Shown piece by piece: positions 45,108-57,414 of a DNA stretch of 64,000 nt. How positions within the stretch are numbered: position 1 is the stretch's first letter; every line of letters starts with the position of its first letter. This DNA comes from Rhizopus sp. PT2906 (Eukaryota > Mucoromycota > Mucoromycetes > Mucorales > Rhizopodaceae): contig JAMYHX010000152.1 in NCBI GenBank assembly GCA_025529335.1, forward strand, positions 1-64,000. Direction: 5' to 3'. Made by a program: the position numbers and the translations under genes. Below the pieces are notes generated by a model. The model had not been told where the DNA came from and ran no database searches. It saw nothing but the letters and a program-made list of their open reading frames with translations.

Positions 45108-46206
45108 CTAGTTTTCCAATACAAATCTAAATCTAGGCAACCCAGCTCTAAAGTCTTCAATGGCCTTGTTAACTTTTGACATTGGGTATTTCTTGTACCA
45201 AGCCTTGAGGTTCTTTTCAGATACCAATTGAAGCATATCATCCAAATCTTTAACACTTCCAACTAAAGAGCCAACAACAACTATTTGCTTCATGAGTTGA
45301 GGGAAGATGGGGATGGGTGGATATTGGAATTCAGGAGCGCTAACGTTAATAAAGATGCCATCAGGAAGCAAGAGGTTAAAGTAGGTTTCCCACTTGAAGT
45401 CTTCTCCTACACCAGTACAAATGATATGCGTCAACTTGTTTGCATATTTTGCCATTGCTTCATCATCGCTTGTGACAACATAATCATCGCATCCGAGTTT
45501 AATGGCATCATCGTGCTTTCTGTTGCTGGAAGAAAAGGCGACCACAGTGGCACCTAATGCTTTACCAAACATGACTGCAAAGTGACCAAGACCACCAATA
45601 CCTAAAACACCCAAGGTTGAACCAGGACCGACCTTCCATCGTCTGAGAGGAGCATAGGTTGTTACACCTCCACACAAGAAGCTAGCAGCATTTTCGTTGG
45701 AAACATTATCAGGGATCTTGCAAACAAACATTTCATCACCACGCCACTTGTCAGCATAACCACCCAATGTTTTTTCACCGGTTGGCCAGCGAGAGCCATA
45801 GGTAAGAATTCCTTTCGGACAAGTGTTTTCAGCTCCTTGGTTGCAACGGTGACATTGTCCGCATGCACCACACATAGCACCCATACCAGCACGATCACCA
45901 ACCTTGACTCTTGTCACATTCTTTCCTACTCTGGTGACAACACCAGTAATTTCATGACCAACAACAATTGGATAGTCAGTGGGTCCCCAGTTAGAGTCTG
46001 TCAATAACAGGGTCAGTCATTGGTCTTTAGAGCGCGTTATTTATATACATACCAATAGTGTGAACATCGCTACCACAGATACCACAGTGAGTGATATCCA
46101 TTTCGACAGAATTATCATCCCAAGCCTTCATTGGGAATTGCATTTGTTCAAGTGGTTTACCCTTGCCAGCACAAGCCCAACCAGTAAGTGTATCGTTATG
46201 AGACAT
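45108..46206 (-). CDS. Zinc alcohol dehydrogenase, ADH6/cinnamyl type
   Basis: NADP-preferring medium-chain dehydrogenase that reduces aldehydes to alcohols. Two exons give about 350 residues. The start MSHNDTLTGWACAGKGKPLE is followed by the catalytic-zinc site CGICGSDVH and GHEITG. The structural-zinc lobe is CGACGQCHRCNQGAENTC. The Rossmann fold shows LGVLGIGGLGHFAVMFGKAL, and FSSSNRKHDDA follows the second strand, where Ser/Arg/Lys favour NADPH over NADH. Zinc ligands are intact. The family acts on many aromatic and fatty aldehydes, so the substrate is open. Confidence 0.93.
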
Positions 46207-48103
46207 ATTTTAGAAAGAAGAAAAAGTTTATAATTAGTAAAAAGCATCAATCGTCTTTGTCTTATTTATTAAAAAAGATCCCGTCAATGGTTTACGTACG
46301 CTTGTTTCCTTCAAAGTAAGTTGCTCACGTATGCATTTTTCTTTGACTGTCCATATTAGGTAATGAAGGACGTAAGCGGACAATTCACAGTCCTGTTCCT
46401 TGGAAATCGATTGGCTCTGTATAGTGTTGCTCCGGTCGTCTCTTTCTCTCTTATTACTAATACTGAAAGCTTATTATTTCATTTGTAAGCTATTAGCAGT
46501 TTGTTAGCTGCTTTCAAAAAGAAGTATGTTTCAGAGTAACTTGCTGTTTGGTGTTACGCTTTTACTACGCAATCAAGTATGATATCATTGATTTAAAAGC
46601 ATACCAAACATATCTTATGTTCATTACAAGCAAGTTGAGAGGGAACATCTTGAAAAAGAGCACAATAAACTCCATAGGGAGTAGTTCAAAGAAATCAATC
46701 AAAACAGTAAACAGGATAGTGTCGTGCTTTATAGATAAACTTGAAGGGAATTAAGCAGGAACTGACTCTGAAACCTGTTTTAGCCAAAACAAAGACAAGA
46801 ACGACAAAATACGTCCAATGATCCTGACCCAAGATGATTTTCAAGTGCTTCCTTTTCTTCATTATTAAGGCCTATGTTTTTACGAATGCTACATTACTTA
46901 TACAATGGCCTGTCGTATTTCTACTTTTATATTAAGAAGACTACATTTGTCGTTGTCAGATAGACAATATACATTTCATGCAAGTTGTAACTGGCTGACA
47001 ACATTTAATGGCCAATTTCCTTTTTTCCCATGAAAGATTTATTCCATCCTGTGGTACCCTCATACTTTACATGGTAAAAGAATTCAGACTGCTCGTAAGA
47101 ACGATGGTGAATGAATTTGCAACGATCGACTATGCAGTTGAAAATTCTTTGAGCCTACAAAGTACCCTTTTTTTTTCAGAAAAAAGTGTAGGATTAACAA
47201 GGGTTCGAAATGCGTGTATCATTTACTATTACAATTTTTGGTGGCAGTGTTGCTAACATAGCAGACTCAAGCTGACCAAGGCATTCAAGATGAGAGGTAC
47301 TACCCTATCGCATGGTTTGTAGATAACTTATACCATACGAGGTCTGTTTAGCATCCTGTTGTTGAGAGCACAAAGAGAAAGTGTTAGTTTCCCTTTTGGA
47401 CCTCTTAAGAGAGCGGATGGAAAGACAATGTTGTTTCATCTTCTTTTTCGAGCATCCTTTGTGATGACAGCAATATCAGGTTGATTTTACACTTGTTGAT
47501 ATGACAATGTCAAACCTATAGATGTAGCAAATATATGTCCAAAAATATCATATCGCTGTAAGGAAAATGATTCGAATAAGCATTGTAATAATCTATTAGC
47601 CATGATGTATGTACTACCGCAGAGACCAAAAGAAAGAGTAAACGAAGGATTACCTGAGATAACCTCAATTAATTTAAGAGAAAAACGATAAATAACAAGG
47701 ACAAGCAAGTATTTGTGAGAAGCAGTTTGTTCCTGTAAATAGGATATAGCCCAAAATACAATGAAAAAGAGGGATATATTTATACTTTTTAAAGTGCTAT
47801 AAATTAAGGTACAATTAGATTCCTTCTGCTACGGTTATGGTTAAAGCTGCAGTGTCTGGCTTACCATAAAAATCCAGATGGTTGTTAGCTTATTCCAATT
47901 GGTTCCTTTTATTTTCATTTTTCGTCATAGAGACTATGTGTTGAAATAGTGCTTCATATTTCTTACAAACTAAAAGCCTGTACCTTTTGTTTGTGCGTTT
48001 TACAGAGATAATTTAAATGTCCGCCAACCCCTCCCCTATCAAAATTTTGAATACACAAAAGTCAGATTTTTCTATCCCTTTCTTCCTTGTTCTTTTTTTT
48101 TGA
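46207..48103. other. Gene-poor interval (1.9 kb)
   Basis: Divergent region between the alcohol dehydrogenase and TRAP1. Short frames such as 46548-46754 plus and 47487-47708 minus show no motif. A CTGACAACA sequence at about 46995 matches the peptide-gene element, but no TATA box or CaaX frame follows. Confidence 0.45.
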
Positions 48104-50120
48104 CATGTTTCTTTTACGTACGAAGGCACCTTTACTTAAAGCAGCCCGTACAAGCATTCAACGACTGCACCCTGTTGTTCGTCAAACCGCTGTGAAGGGA
48201 TCCAGTTATGCGATTGGAAAGTTTATCTTGACACATGCCCCCTATACCACTGCCGCCACCACTCAAGACGATAACGAGGTTTGTATGTTTTTTGTTTTTG
48301 GATATCAGTGGTTTTTAATTGTTAATATCTATTTAGCACAAGGCAACCAAGAACGAAGAAGTAGTGACTGGCGAGGCACAAGTTCATGAATTCAAAACAG
48401 AGACAAAACGATTATTGGATATTGTCGCCAATTCTCTTTATTCAGAAAAAGAAATCTTTGTTCGGTAAGAAGAGCAAAATCAAAGCAATAATTGTGTCAT
48501 ATGACTTATTTGCTATATGCGTGCATATATAGTGAGCTTATTTCTAATGCAGCTGATGCCCTGGAAAAGTTAAGACAGACACAAGCCGTTCAACCTGATA
48601 TCGACACTGGAAAACCATTGGAGATCCGAATTGAATTGGATAGAGAAAAGAATCAGTTTGTCATTCAGGATTTCGGTATTGGTATGACCTTGGATGAATT
48701 GAATGCAAATTTGGGTACAATTGCCAGTTCTGGCTCAAAGAAATTTATGGAAAAGATGGAGCAGTCTGAAAAGAACACTTCTATTATCGGGCAGTTTGGT
48801 GTTGGTTTCTATTCTACCGTAAGTATCCAAGAAGGCATATATAGGGTAAAAGGTTAATCTATATGACTATAGTTCATGGTAGGCAAGAGGATTCGTGTTT
48901 ACACCAAATCTGCTTTGCCTGGCTCAAAGGGTTACTGTTGGGAAACCGATGGTCAAGGTTCTTATTCAGTTGCCGAAGCAGACAATGTTGCTGTTGGTAC
49001 AAAGATTGTTATTGATCTTCGCGACGATTCAAAATACTATTCATCACAGTTGGAGGTGGATTCTATCATCAAGAAATACTCCAAGTAAGTTTTTACTTGT
49101 TTTGTTTATGCTCATTCTCTCCCTTAACACTCGATTAGCTTTGTTGGATTCCCCATCTATTTGAACGGAAAAGAAGTGAACACAATTGAGGCCATCTGGA
49201 CCAAAGACCGTAACAGTGTCACAGCCGAACAACATAAGCAATTTTATCGTTTCATCGCCAACGCCTGGGATGATCCTCAGTACACATTACACTTCAAGAC
49301 CGATTCTCCACTGTCGATCTCTTCTGTTTTATACATTCCAGAAAAGCATATGGAGTTCTTGGGCGAGCAAGTTGAGCCAGGTGTCTCTCTTTATTCTCGT
49401 AAAGTCCTTATCCAGGCCAAGTCTGCTGGCTTACTTCCCAAGTATCTTCGTTTCCTTAAGGGTGTTGTGGATTCTGAGGATATTCCACTCAACGTATCTC
49501 GTGAGTTATTACAAGACAACATCTTATCTCGCTTACGTATGGTCATGACTTCACGCATTCTTAAATGGCTCGATACCGAAGCCAAGAAGGATCCCAAGAA
49601 ATATGATGAGTTCTTTTTGGATTACGGACAGTTCATTAAGGAAGGTGTTTGTACCGACGCCATGCATAAGAGAGATATTGCGAAATTACTTCGATTTGAA
49701 AGTTCAACTTCAAAGCCTGGAGACACAATGATCAGCTTGGAAGAATACACGAAGCGCGCAAAGGAGGGTCAGAAACGTATCTATTATTTGCTGACGCCTA
49801 AACGTAAATACGCAGAAGAAAGTCCATATACAGAAGTGTTTAAAAAGAACGGTGTTGAATTACTTTACTTGTATGATACTGTCGATGAGTTTGTCGTGAA
49901 CCATTTGAAGGAATTCCAGGGCTACGATCTCATCTCGGCTGACTCCCCCGAAGCAGCCTCTGATCCACTTTTACAACAACATAAAGAGGATAAAGATAAG
50001 AGTTTGTCTGATGATGATGCAAAGACTCTTGCAAAATGGATTGAGCAAACTCTTGGAGATGAGGTTGTCAAGGGTGTTAATGTGTCTCGAAGACTGAATA
50101 CTTTCCCTGCTATCGGTAAG

Positions 50121-50151
<31 letters not shown>

Positions 50152-50559
50152 AACTTTCTGGATTGGCTCGATGCTCATATTTTGTTATAGTACTTGAACA
50201 TGAAAGTCCAGCTATGAGAAAGATGATGCAAATGATGCAAGGTTCTGCCAAGATGGAAGAACTTCCTCCAACACCTACTTTATTAGAAATTAATCCTGAT
50301 CATCCTGTCATGAAGGGTATCTTTGGCATGCGTCAAACAAACCCAGAATTGGCTAAATTAGTAACTGAACAGGTTTGTATCAATCATTGATAATAATGAA
50401 TGATGATAATAACAATAATCATCTTAGATCTATGACAATGCCTTATGTGCTGCTGGTGTCCTGGATGACCCAAGATCAATGATTACAAGATTAAACAAAT
50501 TATTAGAAATTACAGTCAATACATCTGTCATAGAACAAGACAAGAAAGTAAAAGCATAG
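48104..50559 (+). CDS. TRAP1: Mitochondrial HSP90 chaperone TRAP1
   Basis: ATP-driven mitochondrial Hsp90. Seven or so exons give about 700 residues. The basic, Arg/Ser/Thr-rich N-terminus (MFLLRTKAPLLKAARTSIQR) looks like a matrix-targeting peptide. The GHKL ATPase domain shows FVRELISNAADALEKLR (catalytic Glu and Mg-binding Asn), FVIQDFGIGMT, GTIASSGSKKFME and GQFGVGFYST. The middle domain has SVLYIPEKHMEFLG and GVVDSEDIPLNVSRELLQ with the gamma-phosphate-sensing Arg. The end lacks the MEEVD motif of cytosolic Hsp90, as expected for TRAP1. Ascomycete yeasts lack TRAP1, which supports placing the organism among early-diverging fungi. Confidence 0.94.
50121..50147. repeat. (TA)n microsatellite in a TRAP1 intron
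   Basis: About 13 TA dinucleotides directly after the GTAAG donor of the intron that begins near 50116. Confidence 0.9.
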
Positions 50560-50718
50560 AGATTGCATTTGTATAGAAAAATAAAGTCATTGTCTTGTTT
50601 TATTGCTTGGTTTTCATGGAAAGCGATCGAAAACTAAAGAACATGTAAAAATATCATCCGAAAATCAAAGCCAGAATAACAATTGAAATTGAGCTAGCCA
50701 GGGTTATGCAAACTTGAC

Positions 50719-50743
50719 TTTTTTTTTTTTTTTTTTTTTTTTT
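50719..50743 (+). repeat. Poly-T tract just ahead of the peroxiredoxin start
   Basis: 25 consecutive T residues ending four bases before the ATG at 50748. Such tracts exclude nucleosomes and often mark fungal promoters, but here the tract would lie within or beside the transcript leader. Confidence 0.9.
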
Positions 50744-50747
50744 AATA

Positions 50748-51738
50748 ATGCTTTCTCGTGTCATTTCTCGTCCCCTTGTCAACGCTATCAGAGCTAATGC
50801 TCGTCCTCGCGTTGTTGCTCCTTTTACAAGAACTTTTACTGGTTCTAGCACTGGATTCCAATTGAACAACAACAACAACAACAACAACGTTCAACGCAAC
50901 CAACCACGACAATCAAAGCAATTAAAGCCAAAGGCCACTGTCCAAAGTAAGATAAACAAAAAGATATACACATAGTTTCATTTTTTGACTACTTCATTCA
51001 GAACGCGCTCCTTTCTGGGAGGCTAATGCTCTTGTCGATGGTGAATTCAAGAAGCTTTCTTCTTCCGACTATAAGGGAAAGTTCCTTATCATGCTCTTTT
51101 ATCCTGCTGATTTCACTTTTGTTTGTCCAACTGAAATCTTGGCCTTCAGTGATCGTATTGAAGAATTCCGTAAGCTCGGTGCCGAAGTTGTTGGTATCAG
51201 TGTCGAGTAAGTGTAACTGCGATTGATGACACAACAATGATAACTAAATGTTTTTATTAGCAATGTCCACTCTCACTTGGGTAAGAAGAGCAAATGAGGG
51301 TAAAAAACTATTAGAGGAGACGTGCTAACATATCCAATAGCTTGGACAAATGTGCCCAGAAAGCAAGGTGGTTTAGGTTCAGTCAACATCCCTCTTGTTT
51401 CTGATATTAACAAGGAAATTGCCAGAGATTACAACGGTAAGCAGCAGACATATCCTTAAAAAAAGGAGGATTTCTAATATATTGATATAGTCTTGATTCC
51501 AAAGGAAGGAATTGCCCTCCGTGGTTTGTTTGTCATTGATCCTAAGGGTGTCCTTCGTGTTGCCCACATTCATGACTTGCCTATTGGCCGTTCTGTTGAC
51601 GAAACATTGAGAGTTGTTGAAGCCATCAAGTTTACTGATGAGCATGGTGAAGTTTGCCCTGCCAACTGGAAGAAGGGTGACAAGACAATCAAGCCTGACC
51701 CCAAGGGTTCCTTAGAATACTTTAATTCTGCCAACTAA
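50748..51738 (+). CDS. Mitochondrial typical 2-Cys peroxiredoxin
   Basis: Thiol peroxidase that reduces hydrogen peroxide with electrons from thioredoxin. Four exons give about 255 residues. The N-terminus is a mitochondrial-type leader (MLSRVISRPLVNAIRANARP) with a run of eight asparagines. The catalytic fold follows: FYPADFTFVCPTEILAFSDR with the peroxidatic Cys, the GISVD/NVHSHLAW region, GLFVIDPKGVLRVAHIHDLP, GRSVDETLRVVEAI, and HGEVCPANWKKG with the resolving Cys. The tail has a KPDPKGSLEYF end; the YF motif is linked to sensitivity to over-oxidation. It lies about 190 bp downstream of TRAP1, another mitochondrial stress protein, in the same direction. Confidence 0.94.
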
Positions 51739-52006
51739 AATAAAACCTATTGTTACGCAAATTTAAAAGAGGGACCCCCTTTTTAAAATCAAGTGTATCT
51801 TTTTTTTTTTGTCAAGAGAATGCCGTTGCTTGTGGCCCGATTTGCAGTTCGGCCATGTACACACGCGGTAATAAGAACTATTTTCCCCCTTGTTGATCAT
51901 ATAAGCAGAGCATCAGTCCAACAAAGATTACGTTGTGTTCATTAGGCTAAATTTGGTTATCGATCGTTATCTTCAAAGGCATCAATCAGTTCAGTCATTG
52001 CAAAAC

Positions 52007-54392
52007 ATGTCAGCAGGAATCATTTTTTCGACACTTCTTTTTCGTCCTCGTAAGCTAAAGTACAATAAGTTTTATAGAAAGATACTAAACAATGTTCAAG
52101 ACAAGAGCCTGGTACTATTCTATCCATTTTATCTCGTACAGCAGCCTCAGTCAAGTCAAGAGGGCCATCCCTCGTCTCACTTGCTATCGGTCTTCGATTT
52201 GCCCACACGAACAAAATATCCATTGCTTACTGTGAAGCACAACCACCAACCTTTGTAAAATCACCTCTCGTTCAAACCAAGACAGTACATGACACCTTAT
52301 TACAGAAAAAGCAAAACACCCGATCTGTTCTTTATGACGTATGGGAGCTTATCAAGCCTGACCTCGGACTACTCTGTTTGATTATCTTGTCCGCTATAGG
52401 AGCAGCTATTGTTCAACTTCAGACACCCATGGTAACCGGACAACTGATCAATATCTTATCTAGTGTGAAAGAACTAGGATCTCTCACGATTCGCGATTTG
52501 AATAAGCCTGCGATGAAACTCTTTGGTCTTTTGGTGTCTCAAGGTTTGTGTGTTCTAGAAATATAAAGATAGTTATTTATGATTGATTTAGGCTTTTTGA
52601 CGTTTGCACATATTGCACTGGTTTCTGCTTTTGGTGAAAATGTTGCTAAAAGACTTCGTTCCAAGCTCTTTTCCGCCATCATTCAACAAGATTTGACATT
52701 TTTTGATACCCATCGTAGCGGCGAGTTAGTCAGTCGACTCACAGCCGATGTTGCCGAATTCAAGGTAAGAGAGGATACTGTACGTAGAAGAAAATGATAA
52801 AGAGACTTCGATTAGAGTACATTCAAATAACTAGTCACTCAAGGTTTAAAATCTGTCACTCAAACGATCGGATCAGCCATTCAGCTTTTCAGAATCTCCA
52901 CTTCTTTAACCTTGACTATGCTCGGAACAATGCCTATTCTTTATATCATGCTTAATCTGTACGGTAGTTATTTAAGAAACCTGAGCAAAAAGAATAAGCA
53001 ATTGGATGGTTATGCTGGTGGTGTTGCTGGCGAGGTGAGCGTATATAATTTTTCCTTTGCAGAATGTATTCTTAACATCATCTAGGTCCTTTCCAACATG
53101 AGAACGGTAAGAGCCTTTGCCTCTGAGGAACGTGAGATGGAGCATTATGGAAAATCATGTAACCAAGTAGCCACGGCCAATCAGTACATGGGACTTCATA
53201 TCGGCCTCTTCCAGGGATTGACAAATATCTCGATCGGATGTATGGTCTTGACCGTACTTTACTATGGTGGATCTTTGGTCGTGAAGAATGAATTGACCGG
53301 TGGTGATCTTATGTCCTACATGCTCTCAACTCAAACTGCTCAACAGTCACTCGTCTCTCTTGGTGTCTTGTTTGGTCAATCCATCAAGGCTGCTGCTTCT
53401 GCTAGTCGCGTCTTCGAATTCATTCACTTGCAGCCTCAGGTGCCATTAAGAGGTGGCCTGATCCCTGACCACGTTCACGGTAACATTCAGTTCAGAGATA
53501 TCGATTTCAGCTACCCATCACGACCTCAACATAAGGTACTCAACGGATTTAGCTTGGACATTCCCCAAGGCACGACTGTGGCCTTGTGTGGGCCATCTGG
53601 TTCTGGTAAATCAACGATCGCTTCCTTGTTGGAGAGATTCTACGAACCTACTGCTGGAAATGTTTATTTGGATGGCGAAGAATTAAGGACATTGGACCCT
53701 TCATGGCTAAGAGAGCATATTGGTTTCATCAACCAAGAACCTGTCTTATTCGCCACATCTATTCTTGAAAATATACGTTACGGAAGACCTGATGCTACTT
53801 TAGAAGAAGTGAAGGAAGCTGCTCGTCAGGCAAATGCAGAATCGTTCATTGAGAGCTTCCCAGATGGATATGAAACAATCGTAGGTGAGCGTGGTGCTGC
53901 CTTGTCTGGGGGACAAAAGCAGCGTATTGCCATAGCCCGTGCTATTCTTAAAGACCCAAAGGTGAGAGAAAACAATATACAAATGGTTTTAACTCTGACA
54001 CGTATAACTTTTGATATTAGGTCCTTATTCTGGATGAAGCTACTTCTGCATTAGATAGTAAGTAACAGTGATTTTTTTTTGTTGAATTTGACTAAGTGTA
54101 CTTGATGTAGCACAAAGTGAAAGAATGGTTCAGGAAGCACTTGATAAGTTAATGCGTGGAAGGACAGTACTTATTATCGCACACCGTCTTTCAACTATTC
54201 GAAAGGCAGACACGATTGTGGTCATGGGCAAAGTACCTGGGAACATTTTAGAAAAAGGCAAGTTGATTGTTTGTACAAATGATTTTTTTTATTGACTTTT
54301 GAGTTACCATAGGAACACACGATGAATTGATGCGTAAACAATCAGTTTATTTTAGACTTCATAATCAATTAGCCAATGCTGATAATGAATAA
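52007..54392 (+). CDS. ABCB8: ABCB8-like mitochondrial ABC half-transporter with an in-frame stop
   Basis: Half-size ABC exporter of the mitochondrial inner membrane. Exon 1 (MSAGIIFSTLLFRP) joins after a short intron to PASVKSRGPSLVSLAIGLRF, a targeting-like start. The membrane domain includes TPMVTGQLINILS, DLTFFDTHRSGELVSRLTAD and VLSNMRTVRAFASEEREMEH. The ATPase domain is complete: Walker A CGPSGSGKSTIASLLERFY, Q-loop FINQEPVLFAT, signature LSGGQKQRIAIARAILKD, Walker B VLILDEATSALD and H-loop IIAHRLSTI. LDPSWLREHIGFINQEPVLF matches ABCB8 best. After EFK the next exon should read STFK-x-LVTQGLKSVTQ, but the x codon is TAA (52828-52830). A CAA-to-TAA change is the simplest reading. So the copy is either a young pseudogene or spliced in a way I do not see. 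Confidence 0.8.
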
Positions 54393-54472
54393 AAAGACAT
54401 GTTTATATAAATATTGAAGCTTATCAGGGGTATTTATTATTTTTACATTATACTAACAAAGTAAAATATGTC

Positions 54473-56299
54473 TTAGATCTCTTGCTTTTCATCAATGACG
54501 ATCAGCTCAGTGTTGTTTTCATGCTGCTCTTTTGCAGATTCTTCTTCGAGGTATCTAGCAATATCCAATTTAGCCTTGTCAACATCGATGAACCAAATGA
54601 TCACCATGGCAACAACAAATAAGGCGAGTACAAATGGCCAACCTCTCCAAAGATTCGTTGTGTACTGAGTGATGGCACCAATGATAGCAGGGCCGATCCA
54701 GGAAGAAGCTTTATTGATGACACCAAAGAGACCAAAGAACAGGTTTTCTTTGCCTTTAGGAATCAATTCAGCCAACATAGTATTCTGCCATGCCCAAATA
54801 GGGGCTGAGAATAGACCTGTCCAAACATAGAATACCCAGAGCTCCCAACTGGTTCTGATGCCAAAATTAGTAAGACCTATACCAAAGCATCCCCAGACAG
54901 CGACAACACCAGAGAGACCGATGATGATAAGTAAGTTGGTCTTGGTGCTGACGCCTATCTTTGACAACCAAAGAAAGAAGAAGCAGCCGATAATAGATGT
55001 CACGGCTGATGCGAGGTTGAGGATAGTGACTTGCTGAGCGGAAAAGCTTGTGATTTGACCCTGCGTGATGGCAATCATTTGATTTGTTGTCGAGATAGCA
55101 TCTGAGAACATAAAGTAAGAGAGAATATACAAGAATAGGTACTTGAGTCTCTTTGCTTCCTTTACGGCCCTAAAAATCGATTTCCAACCGATGGTAAAAT
55201 GGTTTGAGTCCTTTGGAAGAGGTGGGCCTTGTCTACCTGTAGGAATGGCGAGGAAGTAAGGGATGGCGTTTAGTACCCAGAAACCACCACAGACAACAGT
55301 GGAGATGTAATTGAATATGGGTGCATTACCAAGATAATGTGGGGTATCTTCTGGGAAATTATAGTTTGACCACGCAATGTAGGATACACCAGACAGGATG
55401 CCTTGTGAAAATGGATTAGGTTATTGTGTGTCCTACACGATTATTCATGTACCGCACCTGTCATGATCAAGAAACCAATGTTTGAAAAGATAGTAGACAC
55501 AGCAGACACATGATTTCTCCACTTTTCAGTAATAATTAGCTTCTCATCTCTTGTCAATTTGGGATCTGCTCGAGCCTTTCGGACCACTGGTAAGTTATCA
55601 CTATTGTATGAATACGGAATAAAGAGTCTGTAACCAAATATGTTAAAATCTTTACCTGAGTGTAGGGAAAGCAGCTGCATAAAATACGAGTGATGTTCCA
55701 TATGAAATCAGAGCTAGGATCATGATGGCCATCATGGCATTCCAGTTGGATCCATCGTTATAAATAAAGACGATAGGAAGTATTTGAGTAGCACAGCCAA
55801 TAACGGTGGCAATTAAGAGAATGTATCTATTCCATTTGCCGTAATCTGCAAGACTGCCAAATGAAGTAAATAGAACGAATTGGATCACGAAGGCTATTGC
55901 TTGAGAATACAAGACCATGGACGCAACGGGAACACTGCCTCCGTTCCAAGGAACATAACATACTTCGTCTTGGTTATAAATATCACAACCTTGTTTGGCA
56001 GGCGAGGTATCTGTGGCAGGATAGAACCCTCCGAGATAAGCGAGAGACTGAAGTATATTTGGCATGTAACTATTAATAGTAAATCCATTATCCTAAAAAA
56101 TGCAAAAAAGTGTTTAATAGAGTATGATCATGTATAAGCTTTATCAACATACTCCATTATAATAAAGATAATATCCCCATAGTTCCCATTTAGTAGCAGG
56201 AGGCTGAGAGAGTACTTCTTTGCCTTCTTTTGTTGTTGGATCTATTTCTACATCTGTTGAAGTAAAAGGACTAGCAAAGATACCGTTTTCCTTTTTCAT
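54473..56299 (-). CDS. Atg22-like major facilitator transporter
   Basis: About twelve-helix transporter of the Atg22 family; in yeast Atg22 exports amino acids from the vacuole after autophagy. Several exons give about 550 residues. The first exon is polar (SPFTSTDVEIDPTTKEGKEV), then PPATKWELWGYYLYYNGDNG and FTINSYMPNILQSLAYLGGF, the conserved start of the family. Later blocks are FVLFTSFGSLADYGKWNRYI, PTGRQGPPLPKDSNHFTIGW, YILSYFMFSDAISTTNQMIA and WAWQNTMLAELIPKGKENLF. The C-terminal tail is charged and carries EEESAKEQHENN, possibly a sorting region. It may be a paralogue rather than true Atg22. Confidence 0.85.
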
Positions 56300-56721
56300 T
56301 TATTAAAGGTAACAAAAGAGAGAAAAGGAAAGTCGAATAAAAAAAGACATGATCTTTTTATAGTTGATCCACAATGAAAAGTGCAACCGTTTGTTTTTTT
56401 ATTCCCACAGTAACCTGTATTTAGAATCGAATTATTGTGATACCATTCATATTCCTATGAAAAAGTCCCTTAGAAACAGACCCTTTTATCTTTATTTACC
56501 TTACTTAAACCAATTGAAATCACGCAATACAAGTATATCACCTGGCCCTTGGTCTATTTATAAAATAAACATGTCTTTTTTTCTTTAATACATAGTCGTT
56601 TGTCCTTTTGCTTATTTTGGATATATTATAACTTTCATTATTACTTTCTATCATTCTTTCTTCGCACATAAAGAGGATCATCTGTATTAGTTCAATGACT
56701 GAGTAACAGATAATTAAGGTC

Positions 56722-56874
56722 ATGTCAATCAATCAAAGAACCATTTGTGTCGCATACAAGGAAGGAACATATATCAAGCAATATGATATAGAGGATGTGA
56801 TTAAGCCATGTATTTCCAAGGCCGTCTTCTTCTTTTATCAAATTCGTGATGACAAGACTCGTTCTGCTTCTTAG
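56722..56874 (+). CDS. 50-residue small reading frame, uncertain
   Basis: Starts MSINQRTICVAYKEGTYIKQ, has a middle IEDVIKPCISKAVFFFY and ends KTRSAS, with no signal peptide, CaaX box or known motif. The composition is more protein-like than in its surroundings. It could be a real small protein or the first exon of a lost gene. Weak call. Confidence 0.25.
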   Translation: MSINQRTICVAYKEGTYIKQYDIEDVIKPCISKAVFFFYQIRDDKTRSAS

Positions 56875-57390
56875 GCAACACTGTGCCTATACTTGGCTTT
56901 TGTGACATTGTGGTTTTCTAAAGATCTACAATACTCTGGTCGGTTTCCGTTATCAAACACTATTTTGACAGTAATGCTTCGATATGTTCATCAGATAACC
57001 TTAACACTACGACTGTCCATATCTCTGCCGAATAAGTCATGGCCAAGGTGAGGTCTATCACCCCTTTGCCAGATCTGATTATGTGATTAGCTTTCGAAAC
57101 TAATAGAGGAACGGGAACTCTCACCAATTAGGCGAATTTCATTCCATTTTATAATCAGAGTGCTCCAAGAGGGAGGTTCATAACACAATGAGAGGGTGGT
57201 TATTGATGCACTCCCAAGGAGATCTGCAAAGTCACTATGGACAAAACTGGAAATATTGAAATTCCAGCCGTGATGGTATACGTGATTGTTCGCCAAAAGT
57301 TTCTCTCTCTTTTTTTTTTCTTTTTTCTTTTCTATTCACTCTTTACATTTCAAGAAAATTCAATTACTTTAAACATGTATAGTATCAAAG

Positions 57391-57414
57391 GTTCCTTTCT
57401 TCTGGTTGGCAAAA
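57391..57414 (+). repeat. 24-bp direct repeat, copy 1
   Basis: Core TTCTGGTTGGCAAAAT preceded by GTTCCTTTC. A second copy 440 bp away (57831-57854) differs at one base. The flanks are not alike. Confidence 0.7.

Noticed and set aside
46990..47010. CTGACAACA match at about 46995
   Set aside because: No TATA box or CaaX frame follows within 150 bp; a nine-base match by chance is likely.
47190..47220. Possible tRNA B box (GGGTTCGAAAT)
   Set aside because: No matching A box, acceptor stem or anticodon arm could be folded around it.
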